Below, in pieces: positions 29,017 through 38,360 of a stretch of 64,000 nucleotides of DNA. Both the position numbers and the translations under genes were made by a program. The notes under the pieces were generated by a model, which had not been told where the DNA came from, made no database searches, and saw only the letters and a list, made by a program, of their open reading frames with translations. The stretch's first letter is position 1. The number at the start of each line of letters is the position of its first letter. This DNA is from Shewanella woodyi ATCC 51908 (lineage in GTDB: Bacteria > Pseudomonadota > Gammaproteobacteria > Enterobacterales > Shewanellaceae), in the NCBI RefSeq assembly GCF_000019525.1, contig NC_010506.1:2418001-2482000 (forward strand), written 5' to 3'.

Positions 29017-29388
29017 TTATAGGTACCGAGCTCCGAGGATCACGGTCCAGATGATGGCGCATAGTGTCAGGCTCATAAATACCGCTGCAGAGGCGATATC
29101 TTTCGCTTGACCGCTTAATTGATGGTGTTCACTGCCGATACGATCGACAACGGCCTCAACTGCTGAGTTTAGCAGTTCGACAATCAGTACAATAAATAGC
29201 GTCAATACTAATAATAAACGTTCGATGGTCGTGATGTCGGCAACTAGAGCGATAGGCAACATTAGCAGTGCTAATACGACCTCTTGTCTGAATGCTGCTT
29301 CATGTGCCCAAGCCGCTTTTAATCCCTTCATCGAAAAGCCTGTCGCTCTAAATACGCGCTTTATACCGTGGTTATTTTCAGGTTTCAT
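29017..29388 (-). CDS. dgkA: Diacylglycerol kinase
   Basis: 123 residues, three membrane helices, the usual size of the integral DgkA. The family core is present: the amphipathic N-terminus GLKAAWAHEAAFRQEVVLAL, VELLNSAVEAVVDRIG (the catalytic and metal-binding helix) and a third helix SLTLCAIIWTVIL. It phosphorylates diacylglycerol formed during membrane-derived oligosaccharide synthesis. Single gene. Confidence 0.96.
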   Translation of the reverse strand: MKPENNHGIKRVFRATGFSMKGLKAAWAHEAAFRQEVVLALLMLPIALVADITTIERLLLVLTLFIVLIVELLNSAVEAVVDRIGSEHHQLSGQAKDIASAAVFMSLTLCAIIWTVILGARYL

Positions 29389-29604
29389 ATTAATCCAAAG
29401 TAAATTTGTGAATGCGTTATATCGGTGTGGTATGACAATGTCTATTACTGACAGCCTAATTTTTGCAAGAGTATAACACCGTGAAAATATGAGACCAATT
29501 TCAATTAGTTTGGTTCATGTTCTACACTCATGGGCATCGAGCTAATTAATAGCCTGATTGTGATTAATGGAATTAATCTTGAATATTTTACGAAGGAGCG
29601 TTGA

Positions 29605-30471
29605 ATGAAAACCTTAAATAGAAAGTGGGGGGAGCTTGTCCTATTTCTCCTCTTGTTCATGTCGCTATCCTCTGTTGCGGGAGGGGAAGATGCAAAGTTG
29701 ATTCAACTCGCAACGGATGCAGAGATCGAGGGTGAAATAACACAGTACCTTATCAGTGAAAAACTCGATGGTGTAAGAGGATTTTGGGATGGGGAACAGC
29801 TTTATACTCGCTCAGGACTTCGAATTGTTACCCCTGCTTGGTTTACACATTCTTTCCCTACTTACCCTCTAGATGGTGAACTTTGGATGGGAAGAGGTAC
29901 TTTTGAGCAAGTTTCAGGCTTAGTGAGGCGTAAAACGCCTTTAGAGAGTGAGTGGAAAAAAGTGACCTTTATGGTATTCGATTTTCCCGAGAGCAAACTC
30001 TCTTTTGGTCAACGTTATCAGTATTATGTGAAAGCCTTAGCTGATATTTCACCCTACCTATCGGTAATAGAGCAAACTCAAGTACCGAATGTAGAACAAC
30101 TTAATGCCAAACTTGCCTTGGTTGTTAACGGAGGAGGAGAGGGGTTAATGCTGCATAAGCAGGATGCTCTTTATGTAGCAGGTCGAAATCGAGACCTTAT
30201 AAAGCTTAAGCCATTTTATGATGCGGAAGCGACCGTTATTGCTCATCTTCCTGGGAAAGGTCAGTTTAGTGGCTTACTTGGGGCATTATTGGTTGAAACT
30301 CCAGAAGGTGTGCGCTTTAAAATAGGCACCGGGTTTAGTTTGGAGGAGCGACGACAACCGCCTAAGCTAGGGGATATTATCACTTATAAGTATTTAGGTT
30401 TTACCCAGAAAGGGACACCTAGGTTTGCCAGTTTTTTGCGGGTAAGGGTTAATAGTAAAGTGACACAGTGA
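29605..30471 (+). CDS. Secreted ATP-dependent DNA ligase (LigE type)
   Basis: 288 residues. A hydrophobic signal peptide (about 25 residues, ending SVAG) precedes a minimal ligase. The AMP-accepting Lys is in EKLDGVRGFWDG (motif I); YTRSGLRI (Ia), DGELWMGRG (III), VFDFP (IIIa), GEGLMLHKQ (IV) and IKLKPFYDAEA (V) follow, then a short OB domain. No DNA-binding extra domain. LigE-type ligases are periplasmic and are linked to extracellular DNA or natural competence; here the role is inferred. Single gene before the biosynthetic island. Confidence 0.93.
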   Translation: MKTLNRKWGELVLFLLLFMSLSSVAGGEDAKLIQLATDAEIEGEITQYLISEKLDGVRGFWDGEQLYTRSGLRIVTPAWFTHSFPTYPLDGELWMGRGTFEQVSGLVRRKTPLESEWKKVTFMVFDFPESKLSFGQRYQYYVKALADISPYLSVIEQTQVPNVEQLNAKLALVVNGGGEGLMLHKQDALYVAGRNRDLIKLKPFYDAEATVIAHLPGKGQFSGLLGALLVETPEGVRFKIGTGFSLEERRQPPKLGDIITYKYLGFTQKGTPRFASFLRVRVNSKVTQ

Positions 30472-30883
30472 TTACCTGTTATGGTGATTTTAGTGGTCCA
30501 AGGGTTATATACCATAGAAATTTTAGTATTATTTTATGCAATATAAATATCGATAGTTATATTATAAAATTGTCAATGTGAATAAGTTTTTTGAGAATTA
30601 CTTTCGGTTAACAATGAGTACTAAAGTTGTAAGGTATAGTGTGTGATAGAGTTGTAGACTGATGTGTTTTTTGTTGTCAAAAGTAATTACCTAGTTGTAT
30701 AAACTATATTGTTACTTATATTTGTGATTGCATTGGCAAAAGTGCCGACTAGATAATCCCTACCTGTTTACAGTGTAATATCTTACCCCCCACCTAACCG
30801 GGTAGGTGTATATTTTTTCTAGATATGATTAAGTATTACAATGCTCTGCTGTAGAGAGAGTTAAATATTGACACTGAAAGACC
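30472..30883. other. AT-rich upstream region of the luxR-like gene
   Basis: About 410 bases without a gene, very AT-rich (runs such as ATATAAATATCGATAG). It should contain the regulator promoter; the GC-rich palindrome at 30791-30808 stands out sharply, and a TATGAT -10 candidate is at 30824-30829. No other reading frame or RNA is recognised. It marks the left edge of the biosynthetic island. Confidence 0.65.
30791..30808. promoter_or_regulatory. LuxR-type candidate operator (box A)
   Basis: CACCTAACCGGGTAGGTG is an 18-base palindrome with a single mismatched pair, in AT-rich surroundings. It is centred about 25 bases before a TATGAT -10 candidate, the position used by activators that touch polymerase near -40. 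It shares the GGGTAG core with three other boxes in this island. It could serve autoregulation by the LuxR-like protein encoded 76 bases downstream. Confidence 0.55.
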
Positions 30884-31501
30884 ATGCAAACATTATTGTT
30901 ATATACATCTATTGAATGGAGAGGTGTTATTTTTTTGTGTGATAATTCATCAATAGATGGTATCTACTTAGGGGGAGGGGGAATGGAGTCTTCTGTTTTA
31001 GGAAACCTACTTCGAGAAGTTGAGATTGAATTAGCTTTAAAAAAAATGCATTCGGAAATTGAGCATTATATTAAAGTTCATCATAATGAAAAGGTTATAT
31101 ATATAGCTGAGAGTCTTCTTTGTGACTGTGTTAGAACCAGTAGCAATCATGATATGTACCCAGCTATTCAATATGTTGTCATTAATGAATTATTGAAGGA
31201 GGTTTTACTCAACAAGACCACCAGTGATGAACCTCAAAGTAATGAAGGAGAGTGTATATCTACTATTGAATTAACACAGAGGCAACATGAAATTCTTCAT
31301 TGGGTCAAACTAGGAAAGAGCAACTGGGAAATATCAACTATTCTTTCTATCTCAATTGATACTGTTAAGTTTCATTTAAGAGGAATATACAAGCGATTAG
31401 GAGTTTCTAACCGTGTACAGGCGGTACAAGTTGTCACAGCTTCTGATTTGGATAGTTTAGACTTAGGAAGCTTAGTAAATATATTGAAAGCAACCAACTG
31501 A
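30884..31501 (+). CDS. LuxR family transcriptional regulator, orphan
   Basis: 205 residues. The C-terminal 60 residues form a LuxR/FixJ helix-turn-helix: LTQRQHEILHWVKLGKSNWE, then ISTILSISIDTVKFHLRGIY and KRLGVSNRVQAV. The N-terminal 130 residues show no receiver or clear acyl-homoserine-lactone domain, and no luxI-type synthase is nearby, so the signal is unknown. A strong purine-rich tract followed by ATG at 30983 offers an alternative internal start. As the only regulator of the island it is the natural candidate pathway activator, probably binding boxes A-E. Confidence 0.85.
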   Translation: MQTLLLYTSIEWRGVIFLCDNSSIDGIYLGGGGMESSVLGNLLREVEIELALKKMHSEIEHYIKVHHNEKVIYIAESLLCDCVRTSSNHDMYPAIQYVVINELLKEVLLNKTTSDEPQSNEGECISTIELTQRQHEILHWVKLGKSNWEISTILSISIDTVKFHLRGIYKRLGVSNRVQAVQVVTASDLDSLDLGSLVNILKATN

Positions 31502-31530
31502 CTTAGTACTATAGAGCGACTAATAGAATG

Positions 31531-32295
31531 TTATTTTCCTTTATTCGAAGATATTTCTCCCAGAAGCTCTCTAAGCTCTGAATATTTATCGAATAGGATA
31601 TCTGGCCCCTCTTTTCCTTTTAGTACTTTCACATCCTTATGATTTTTTTGGAGTGTAATTGCTCCAAGAGTTTTTTTTGCTCCTTGAATATCTTTAACTG
31701 GATGATCGCCTATCATCCATAAATTATCCCCTTTTTCTAGTCCTAGTTTTGATCGAGCGAGTTGAAACGGCAGAGGGTTTGGTTTGTCAGCTCCAGCTTC
31801 TTCAGTTGTTACTATGTAATCAAATGCTTCATGCAAACCAAAATATACAAGTTTTCTAAATTGAATCTGAGCTGTTAAATCTGTTACTACTGCACTTTGG
31901 ATCCCATGGGCCCGTAAATCATGTAGAAATTCATGCATTTCTGGGAATAGTTGGCTATTTGTGAGAAAGGTTCTCCAGTAAGTTTGTTCTAAATCAAGTG
32001 TTGTCATAATCTGAGTTTTTAGACCCAGCAACTCAATTGTTCTTTGAAAGTACAGCAGTCGGCTATGTGAGCTTGCAGTTTCACCAAGTCTCTCTTTTAT
32101 CTCTCTTTTACTGATTTTTAATGCATCTGAAAATCGACTTTGTTTGATTCCTAGTATCTTTTCAGCTTTTTGTTGAACAGCAAGTGAAGCTTGTTGGTGA
32201 GAGTAATGATATGGGTATAAGGTATTGTCAGTATCAAAAATCACTGCTTTAGGAAAGTCTTTGATAATACTAGTATCTCTCAATTCTAAGGTCAT
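31531..32295 (-). CDS. HAD family hydrolase (phosphatase)
   Basis: 254 residues. Motif I is VIFDTDNTLYP (nucleophile Asp and the DxD pair), motif II Thr/Ser about residue 138 (SAVVTDLT), motif III Lys in GADKPNPLPF and motif IV GDHPVKDIQGA; a helical C1-type cap lies between. It should be a magnesium-dependent phosphatase of a phosphorylated sugar or polyol, or nucleotidase. It is the last gene of the minus-strand sugar cassette; its start overlaps the preceding gene by ATGA. Confidence 0.87.
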   Translation of the reverse strand: MTLELRDTSIIKDFPKAVIFDTDNTLYPYHYSHQQASLAVQQKAEKILGIKQSRFSDALKISKREIKERLGETASSHSRLLYFQRTIELLGLKTQIMTTLDLEQTYWRTFLTNSQLFPEMHEFLHDLRAHGIQSAVVTDLTAQIQFRKLVYFGLHEAFDYIVTTEEAGADKPNPLPFQLARSKLGLEKGDNLWMIGDHPVKDIQGAKKTLGAITLQKNHKDVKVLKGKEGPDILFDKYSELRELLGEISSNKGK

Positions 32296-34379
32296 TTTTT
32301 TCTAACCCTCATCGTTTCATCTAAATGCAGAATAGTGATGATTTGCATCAACCCAAGCATGCCATCTTTCCATACAGGGTAGATATCAAGTAGTTCTGTA
32401 AATGTTAAGTTTAATGATTGAATAGCCAATGACATATCCTCTGCAAATACATCCCCTTCGATGGTCAATGTGACGTTATCATTATCATTGGTGAAATGTT
32501 TTTCTAATGATATCCCGCATAACCCTATCAATACCTTTGAAAGGCGTTCGTAGTAGACTCTACCTTTAATTGTTACCTGTAGTTTTAGCCTTACGTCATC
32601 GAAATTTTGCTCAGGATTGAATGGAGAAACATTATCTTGATTTAAAGGGATAAGTTGAAAAATAATATCTGCACGTTTTTTTTGTGGATGAATATACCTT
32701 TGAGCATCAGATTGACGTTTTTTTAACGAAGCGCTGACGCTTTCAATGTTACTACCACGAGCGTTGACATCTCGTTGGTACTTCCAAAAATATCTAAGTT
32801 GGTCGCTGGGTTCAAGAAATACTCTGACATCGAATTTATCGGATAATGATTTGGAAAAAAGTGTATGGAGACCTGAAGCTATTAATACATTATTGCCTTT
32901 GCGAAGCTTAGGTTCAGAAAAAAGCCCTGTTGTATGTTCATATGTTCTGCAATATATACTTTTCCTTTCTAATAAAGCTAGGATATCTCTGCAAAATTTA
33001 TGAATATAGTTAGCACTGGGGTTTAAGTGGGTAAGTGCATTCCACATTCCGCCGTAACGATCCCATACATGGTAATCATCACCAGAAACATAGGAGACAG
33101 AGTGCTTTCCAAATAGGCCTGCCAAAGATGCTCCAAATGTATCCTTACCTGCACCTGAATCACCTGAAATCCCAATAGCTATTGGGTTTGTACCTATTAA
33201 ATATATTTTATTCTTAAGTATTTCTTCTCGTAGTAACCTCCAACTTAACAGTCCTCCAAATGTTGTTATTAACGTGACCCAGAGAGAGCGACTATGAATA
33301 TTCATATATGAACTCATTTTATCTAATTCGAAAATAAGATCATATTCAAAGTAATTTATCTGTGCGCCAAATGAGAACATTGAATGGTAGCAGATGATTA
33401 GGAATGTAAATGTTCCGAATAAAAAGTTCGAATACTCATTCTTCTTCAATAAGTACCCGATCAAAAACGGAAGCAACCATAGATACCAGCCAACAGGAGA
33501 GGGGGTTAAGAGGATTAATGCGAAAAAGCCTAGACCAATACTAGCCATTAATACGTCAAAGCTAATCCATGAAATACGCCACATTGAATACAGTAAAAGG
33601 ACATAGATTATTGGCGTTACATAAATATTTATTTCTGGTCCCAAAGGTATTGCAAAGTGGTATATGCGCTCAGTTTCAGGAGTGTTTAGTACCATTTCTA
33701 CGAAGCCTGAGCTAAAAATAGCTGGGATAACCAGTAATACTAAAGCACTAAAAAATGAAAATAAAAATGGAAAAAATGCTCTTCTATATCTTTTGTTCTT
33801 ATATAGATAAATAGCAAAAAAAGGAATGACGATTAACATACTATGCTTTGCTGTTACAGCTAAAGCTAGTGTGAGCCCTGAAGCAATCATGTGATTTTTT
33901 TTGGTGAGAGTAATAGCATAGAGCAAAATGGCAACAGGTATTATATCTGTTTGCCCATTCCAATAATTAACAAACAATACAATTGGAGATAGCCAATATA
34001 GAGTTGTTATCGCTTCGCTATTGTTAGGGTAAAGTTTTACTAATAGGCTAAAAACAATGAAGTCAGCGATTAATATCGTAGCCTTAAGCCCGAGATTTTC
34101 AAAGAAACTAAGCTTTATAAAATCATCGATGAAACTGCCTAAAAGTACAAGTGGAGTATGTGAAAATAGCATAGTAAACCCATATGGGTATGCTCGATAA
34201 TTCTCATTAACTAATAAAAAATCACTCCAGGGATCAAAGGAGGGCTGGTCGATAAAGTGTGAAATAAATGGCAGAAACCAGTCTGTTTGGATTTCTGGGG
34301 CTAGGAAAACTATTAATACTATCCGTATCAATAGACCTGTTTTAAAGTATGGAATATTGAAATAGGCTATGTTTTTCAT
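32292..34379 (-). CDS. Polytopic glycosyltransferase-like membrane protein fused to a uridine-kinase-like domain
   Basis: 695 residues from the ATG at 34379, chosen because it forms an ATGA junction with the upstream gene. Residues about 10-390 hold ten or more membrane helices with an early acidic loop (DPWSDF) and the motif NYWNGQTDIIPV, resembling GT-C mannosyl/glucosyltransferases. From about residue 400 the chain becomes a soluble P-loop kinase: GISGDSGAGKDTFG (Walker A), DDYHVWDRYGG and a lid region like that of uridine kinase/phosphoribulokinase. A last 120-residue part is unassigned. The combined role (transfer of a lipid-linked sugar, phosphorylation) is inferred; I know of no standard protein with this layout. 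Confidence 0.75.
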   Translation of the reverse strand: MKNIAYFNIPYFKTGLLIRIVLIVFLAPEIQTDWFLPFISHFIDQPSFDPWSDFLLVNENYRAYPYGFTMLFSHTPLVLLGSFIDDFIKLSFFENLGLKATILIADFIVFSLLVKLYPNNSEAITTLYWLSPIVLFVNYWNGQTDIIPVAILLYAITLTKKNHMIASGLTLALAVTAKHSMLIVIPFFAIYLYKNKRYRRAFFPFLFSFFSALVLLVIPAIFSSGFVEMVLNTPETERIYHFAIPLGPEINIYVTPIIYVLLLYSMWRISWISFDVLMASIGLGFFALILLTPSPVGWYLWLLPFLIGYLLKKNEYSNFLFGTFTFLIICYHSMFSFGAQINYFEYDLIFELDKMSSYMNIHSRSLWVTLITTFGGLLSWRLLREEILKNKIYLIGTNPIAIGISGDSGAGKDTFGASLAGLFGKHSVSYVSGDDYHVWDRYGGMWNALTHLNPSANYIHKFCRDILALLERKSIYCRTYEHTTGLFSEPKLRKGNNVLIASGLHTLFSKSLSDKFDVRVFLEPSDQLRYFWKYQRDVNARGSNIESVSASLKKRQSDAQRYIHPQKKRADIIFQLIPLNQDNVSPFNPEQNFDDVRLKLQVTIKGRVYYERLSKVLIGLCGISLEKHFTNDNDNVTLTIEGDVFAEDMSLAIQSLNLTFTELLDIYPVWKDGMLGLMQIITILHLDETMRVRKK

Positions 34380-34963
34380 AGCCATCTTTGTGGATATTTT
34401 GTACATACTGCATCGATCATATGTTTGAAATTTTTAATGCGTTGCTTGACTGTGATTATCTCTGAACCCCTATTTAGAGAGTGCAGTTCAGGGGATACTA
34501 AACATATTTTATAGTTGGCTTTTTTGAGAGTATGCACCATATCGGAGGTGATGTAGGGAGTGTTAAAGGAGTCTATCCAGACCCAGTCAACTAGACCTTG
34601 TAATGATAGAGCGGTTTCTATTGATTCATATTCGGATACGCGAACAGCGCACCGTTTTTCACCTAACTTGGCAGTTCGTATTAAAAATGGGACTGACTGA
34701 TCAAGAAAAAAATAGTTACTAATATTATATTGATTCATCATTTCAATGATCTGATGCTCTAATCCTTCTTCTTTGACATTCAATATAAGTAGTTTATGTT
34801 TATATTCCTGTAGCCATTGTTCAAGAGCTTCTCCTGCAGTGAAAGGATCGTGCTGTAAAATTAACCTGTTACCTATAGTACGTATGTCAATTTCGACTCC
34901 TTGATTATGAGGAGTTGTAGCCAAAATTGTTCGTGTATTTATTCTGTGTTTGACGATTATCAT
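34376..34963 (-). CDS. Glycerophosphodiester phosphodiesterase-like protein
   Basis: 195 residues, TIM-barrel phosphodiesterase family (GDPD) by the pattern H-R at the start (VKHRINT), acid pair VEIDIR (E and D of the metal site) and LQHDP, with the C-terminal side of the barrel (LVSPELH) present. The usual length is 230-260, so it is short. The family hydrolyses glycerophosphodiesters; in polysaccharide loci, similar proteins trim or build phosphodiester-linked decorations. Fourth gene of the cassette, coupled to the fused gene by ATGA. Confidence 0.75.
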   Translation of the reverse strand: MIIVKHRINTRTILATTPHNQGVEIDIRTIGNRLILQHDPFTAGEALEQWLQEYKHKLLILNVKEEGLEHQIIEMMNQYNISNYFFLDQSVPFLIRTAKLGEKRCAVRVSEYESIETALSLQGLVDWVWIDSFNTPYITSDMVHTLKKANYKICLVSPELHSLNRGSEIITVKQRIKNFKHMIDAVCTKYPQRWL

Positions 34964-34972
34964 AGTAAACCT

Positions 34973-35665
34973 CTAACGTTTTTTCAGTGAGAGGCTGAAA
35001 TCAAGAGTGCGTTTTATAAATTTTAGTTTCTGTCTCCAGTTTATATTCCAGTTGGATTGGCCATACTTTCTATCGCTAAAAGTGACCGGTATGCGTTTTA
35101 TTTTGTGGCTTTTTTTTGCAAGAAAGAAAGCGTACAAGTCTAACGAAAAGTCATTGGGTGGGCTTTGCCAGGACTCATAAAACTTTCGATGAAATAGTGT
35201 AGGTTGAGCATTAATATCCCAAAGCCAGGTTTGGTGCAGGAAAAGTTCACATATACTCATGCCAATGGTAAAAATATTATCTTTCAATGGCCGCTTTTTA
35301 CGGGTTCCTTTGACAAAAAGTATCTCAGGTGTATCTGAGCATTCAAATACACAGCTTGCATTCACTGTATCGTATGGATCAGTTTGGAGATCGGCATGGG
35401 TCCAGCCTAATATATCACCTTGGGCTATTTTCAGACCTGCACATATTCCAAAGCCATATCCTTGGTTCACTTGAACGTGGCAAGAATGTATAAATTGATC
35501 AGCACTTATTAATTCTGCAAGTTGTTTTGAGGTATCATCTGTGGAGCCATTATCAACAATAATGAACTCTAATTTTGAATGGCGGATCGCTTGTCTACAT
35601 CGCTCTACTAGTAAGGGGAGGTTTTCTACTTCGTTATAACAAGGAATAATAATTGATGTTAGCAT
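34973..35665 (-). CDS. Family 2 glycosyltransferase
   Basis: 230 residues. GT-A fold: SIIIPCYNEVENLPLLVER at the N-terminus, IIVDNGSTDDTS, and the acidic motif GWTHADLQTDPYD (DxD equivalent). It has no membrane helices, and resembles dolichol-phosphate-mannose synthase-like GT2 enzymes (SDRKYGQSNWN region). It would transfer a sugar from a nucleotide donor to a lipid or small-molecule acceptor. Third in the cassette, 9 bases before the GDPD gene. Confidence 0.87.
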   Translation of the reverse strand: MLTSIIIPCYNEVENLPLLVERCRQAIRHSKLEFIIVDNGSTDDTSKQLAELISADQFIHSCHVQVNQGYGFGICAGLKIAQGDILGWTHADLQTDPYDTVNASCVFECSDTPEILFVKGTRKKRPLKDNIFTIGMSICELFLHQTWLWDINAQPTLFHRKFYESWQSPPNDFSLDLYAFFLAKKSHKIKRIPVTFSDRKYGQSNWNINWRQKLKFIKRTLDFSLSLKKR

Positions 35666-35689
35666 CGTTTTGCCCCTTTGTTCATCTGA

Positions 35690-37336
35690 TTACTTTTCAA
35701 GGTAAGTGTGAATGGGGCTACTTTCAAAACGCTGCTCCTGGCTTTCAACTGGGACTCGATTATCTTGGGTTAAGCAGTAGTGATGCGTATTCCATTTGTG
35801 AAAGCAGGATTGCCAATAACTGAATATGTTTAGGTCATCGGGAACCCCCCAGCCCAAATAATGATCCACGTCGAAAATATAGACGTTCATTCCTATGTTA
35901 AGTGCATCTTCAATCATTGAATCAATGTAGTACTCTCCGTTCATTTCGCCTTTTCGGTTTATAAGTGATTCAAATAAAAGTGAAAAGTCTCCAGCTCTTT
36001 TAAATGTAAAACAACCAATAATGATAGAGTCTTCAGATGGGTTATTAAGTGGTGCCTTCACTGATACTCTTGTCACCTTATTTTCGGGTGTAGATTCTAT
36101 CCAGCCAAACATCTCAGGTTTTCTTTTTGCTAAAGCATGCTCCTTTGTGGTCCAGACGATGATATCTGTATCAGGCATAGAGAGTAGGTTTTCAAATTTT
36201 GTAGTATCGTAAATTGAACCATTATCACAGGCGCCAATTGTTAGTGGGAGATCTACCTCTATATTGTTCATCGCTGACATACAAGTTCTCGCCTGACCAT
36301 CTGTAATTTGATCAAGTATTGAGATATTCATGGTAGGAAAGTTATTTTTAAGTTCAAGAATCAATTGACTAATATATGGGAGGTCGGCCCGTAAAATTGC
36401 ATATTGTTTATCTGTGATAGGTAGATCATTTATAGCTTGGATAGCCATTGCTTTCCCTGATACGGGGATAAGTGGTTTAGGAGTTTGGTAACCGGCGTCT
36501 AGAAAGCGTTGACCTTGGCCAGCCATGGGAACAAATACAGCTCCTTTGTGTTTAGCGGTTCTAACTCTTGGGCTTATTAATGCCAAAAATGCAGCTGACC
36601 ACATTTTATATTCTGCGAGGTCCTCTGGGGTACCCCATTGCATGAAATGTGAAATTTCATAAACGACTACCTTACAGTTATCCGCTAACATGGGGATATA
36701 TGCCAAACTGACGTAATACTCTTGATTGGTATTTAGTTCTTGAAGAATCATGGTATTGAAATACTTTTTTAGTATCGAACCACTAGCAAAATAGTAGGTT
36801 CCACTTGATGCATATTCGTTCATAGGTGAATCTGTAAATGGTTGTTTTTCTTGAATATCAATTACACTGTCATTCAAGGTTTTAATATAGGCGTAGTATG
36901 TTGAGCCTAATGAGTGGGGATGAAAACCTCGATAACATGGAATAGCTCCATCTACTTTGCTCTTTAACACGAACTGTTTAAAGTGATACCAATCCCATAA
37001 ACAGCTGAAGTCACAGTAATTAACTATGGTAGGTTTGCTTAGATCTATATCTTCGATAACTTGCATAACCGAATATACTGGCCCAAATTTGTGAGGGGGA
37101 ATCGCAAGTATTTTTGCCGTTTTACAATACTTTTTTATCGTTGACTCCATTTTATAACGTGGAGTTTCTAGGTGTTCTCGATTACAAATAAAAGTAATAT
37201 CTGATTCATCAGGAAACAGATCTATTACATGAGCAATCATTGGCTTACCTTCTATTTCGATAAGAGGCTTAGGGATTGTGTAGCCCTTTTTTCGAAACCG
37301 CTCGCCAAAGCCAGCCATTGGAATGATAATCTGCAC
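35690..37336 (-). CDS. Tandem sugar nucleotidyltransferase (two NTP_transferase domains)
   Basis: 548 residues from a GTG with an AAGGA ribosome site. Two nucleotidyltransferase domains sit in tandem: domain 1 begins IIIPMAGFGERFRKKGYT with IPKPLIEI, domain 2 at about residue 266 begins VFVPMAGQGQRFLDAGYQT with PKPLIPV; both have the GxGxRF-type signature and the downstream Lys. Each half should activate a phosphosugar (or polyol phosphate) with an NTP. A duplicated enzyme in one chain is uncommon; the two halves may use different substrates, or one may be regulatory. Second gene in the cassette. Confidence 0.82.
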   Translation of the reverse strand: MQIIIPMAGFGERFRKKGYTIPKPLIEIEGKPMIAHVIDLFPDESDITFICNREHLETPRYKMESTIKKYCKTAKILAIPPHKFGPVYSVMQVIEDIDLSKPTIVNYCDFSCLWDWYHFKQFVLKSKVDGAIPCYRGFHPHSLGSTYYAYIKTLNDSVIDIQEKQPFTDSPMNEYASSGTYYFASGSILKKYFNTMILQELNTNQEYYVSLAYIPMLADNCKVVVYEISHFMQWGTPEDLAEYKMWSAAFLALISPRVRTAKHKGAVFVPMAGQGQRFLDAGYQTPKPLIPVSGKAMAIQAINDLPITDKQYAILRADLPYISQLILELKNNFPTMNISILDQITDGQARTCMSAMNNIEVDLPLTIGACDNGSIYDTTKFENLLSMPDTDIIVWTTKEHALAKRKPEMFGWIESTPENKVTRVSVKAPLNNPSEDSIIIGCFTFKRAGDFSLLFESLINRKGEMNGEYYIDSMIEDALNIGMNVYIFDVDHYLGWGVPDDLNIFSYWQSCFHKWNTHHYCLTQDNRVPVESQEQRFESSPIHTYLEK

Positions 37337-37346
37337 TGGTAATTCC

Positions 37347-38360
37347 TTAAATTGAGCTCGTCATCGAGTGTCTATATGTTTCAGCATCCCAATTGGTAAG
37401 CTCCATGATCTCTGAATCGCTTAAGTAACGTATGACGTGCTTTTCTGGGAGTTTTAGTAATACAGAGGACAAACCGTAAGCCAGTTGTTCACCTGTTTTA
37501 CATACATGTTTATTTATTAGTACTCCTTTTCCTTCCATCAATAGCATCTGAGGGGAATTTACTGGGTTTTTATCTTTAACTATTGATTTAGTTATTGTTT
37601 TTATTGACTCACCGAGAAACACAACTTGATCTGGAAAAAGAGGGCCTTTTTTTGCTGTTCGATAGGAGTTTTTGTTTAGTGCTAAAGAGTGAATGTCTGG
37701 ATATGAGGGCAGTCTATAATCACTGCCAGCTGAGAGTGCTAATAAGTTAGCTATATTTGCATAGGGGGTAGTTGATCGTTTTGGACAATAAAGTCTTGAT
37801 TCCACCTCTCTAACTAGCTGTTCAATTTCAGTAACAGACTTTCCTAAAATCACAACGCCATGATTTTTAAGGAGAATGATGTTTGTATCTTGTTTGATAG
37901 TATTTAATATTGATTCCGTTAGGGCTGCCCCAGGTTTTACATAATCGATAAGGCACCAATGAAGTCCTGTAAGCCTGCCTGCTATGTTAGATTCAATATT
38001 TTTTTGAACTAACCAAGCCAGTACCGATGTTGAATGAAGGTGAACGACAAATTTATGTGGGAGTAGGGCATGCATACTTGTTTCTATAGAAGGACGTAAA
38101 CCAGACTCTACAGTGTGTTCCATCACATGGTGATCTAATGAACTGGTTGGCTCTAATAGAAAGCTACGTTTAAGCTCAGATAACTTCAAAGGAATAAAAA
38201 TATTCTCATTTAGAGCATTACCTAACCATTTACCAGATGCTTTTATCCACATACAGTCACTTTGGTAGCATTTGTAGGAAGTGTTTCCTCCTGCTCCCTG
38301 AACCAGCGACAAATTGCGACCATATTTGGCGGATATTTGGGCTAACTCCTGTACTGACAT
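37347..38360 (-). CDS. Class II aldolase/adducin family protein
   Basis: 337 residues. The N-terminal half has the family signature LVQGAGGNTSYKC (phosphate loop), IKASGKWLG, the HxH metal pair in FVVHLHSTSVLAW and a later His in LLKNHGVVILG. A second, shorter half (residues 230-337) is less conserved. The family makes or breaks C-C bonds of phosphorylated ketoses, or acts as dehydratase/epimerase. As the first gene of the sugar cassette it probably supplies the activated building block. Confidence 0.82.
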   Translation of the reverse strand: MSVQELAQISAKYGRNLSLVQGAGGNTSYKCYQSDCMWIKASGKWLGNALNENIFIPLKLSELKRSFLLEPTSSLDHHVMEHTVESGLRPSIETSMHALLPHKFVVHLHSTSVLAWLVQKNIESNIAGRLTGLHWCLIDYVKPGAALTESILNTIKQDTNIILLKNHGVVILGKSVTEIEQLVREVESRLYCPKRSTTPYANIANLLALSAGSDYRLPSYPDIHSLALNKNSYRTAKKGPLFPDQVVFLGESIKTITKSIVKDKNPVNSPQMLLMEGKGVLINKHVCKTGEQLAYGLSSVLLKLPEKHVIRYLSDSEIMELTNWDAETYRHSMTSSI

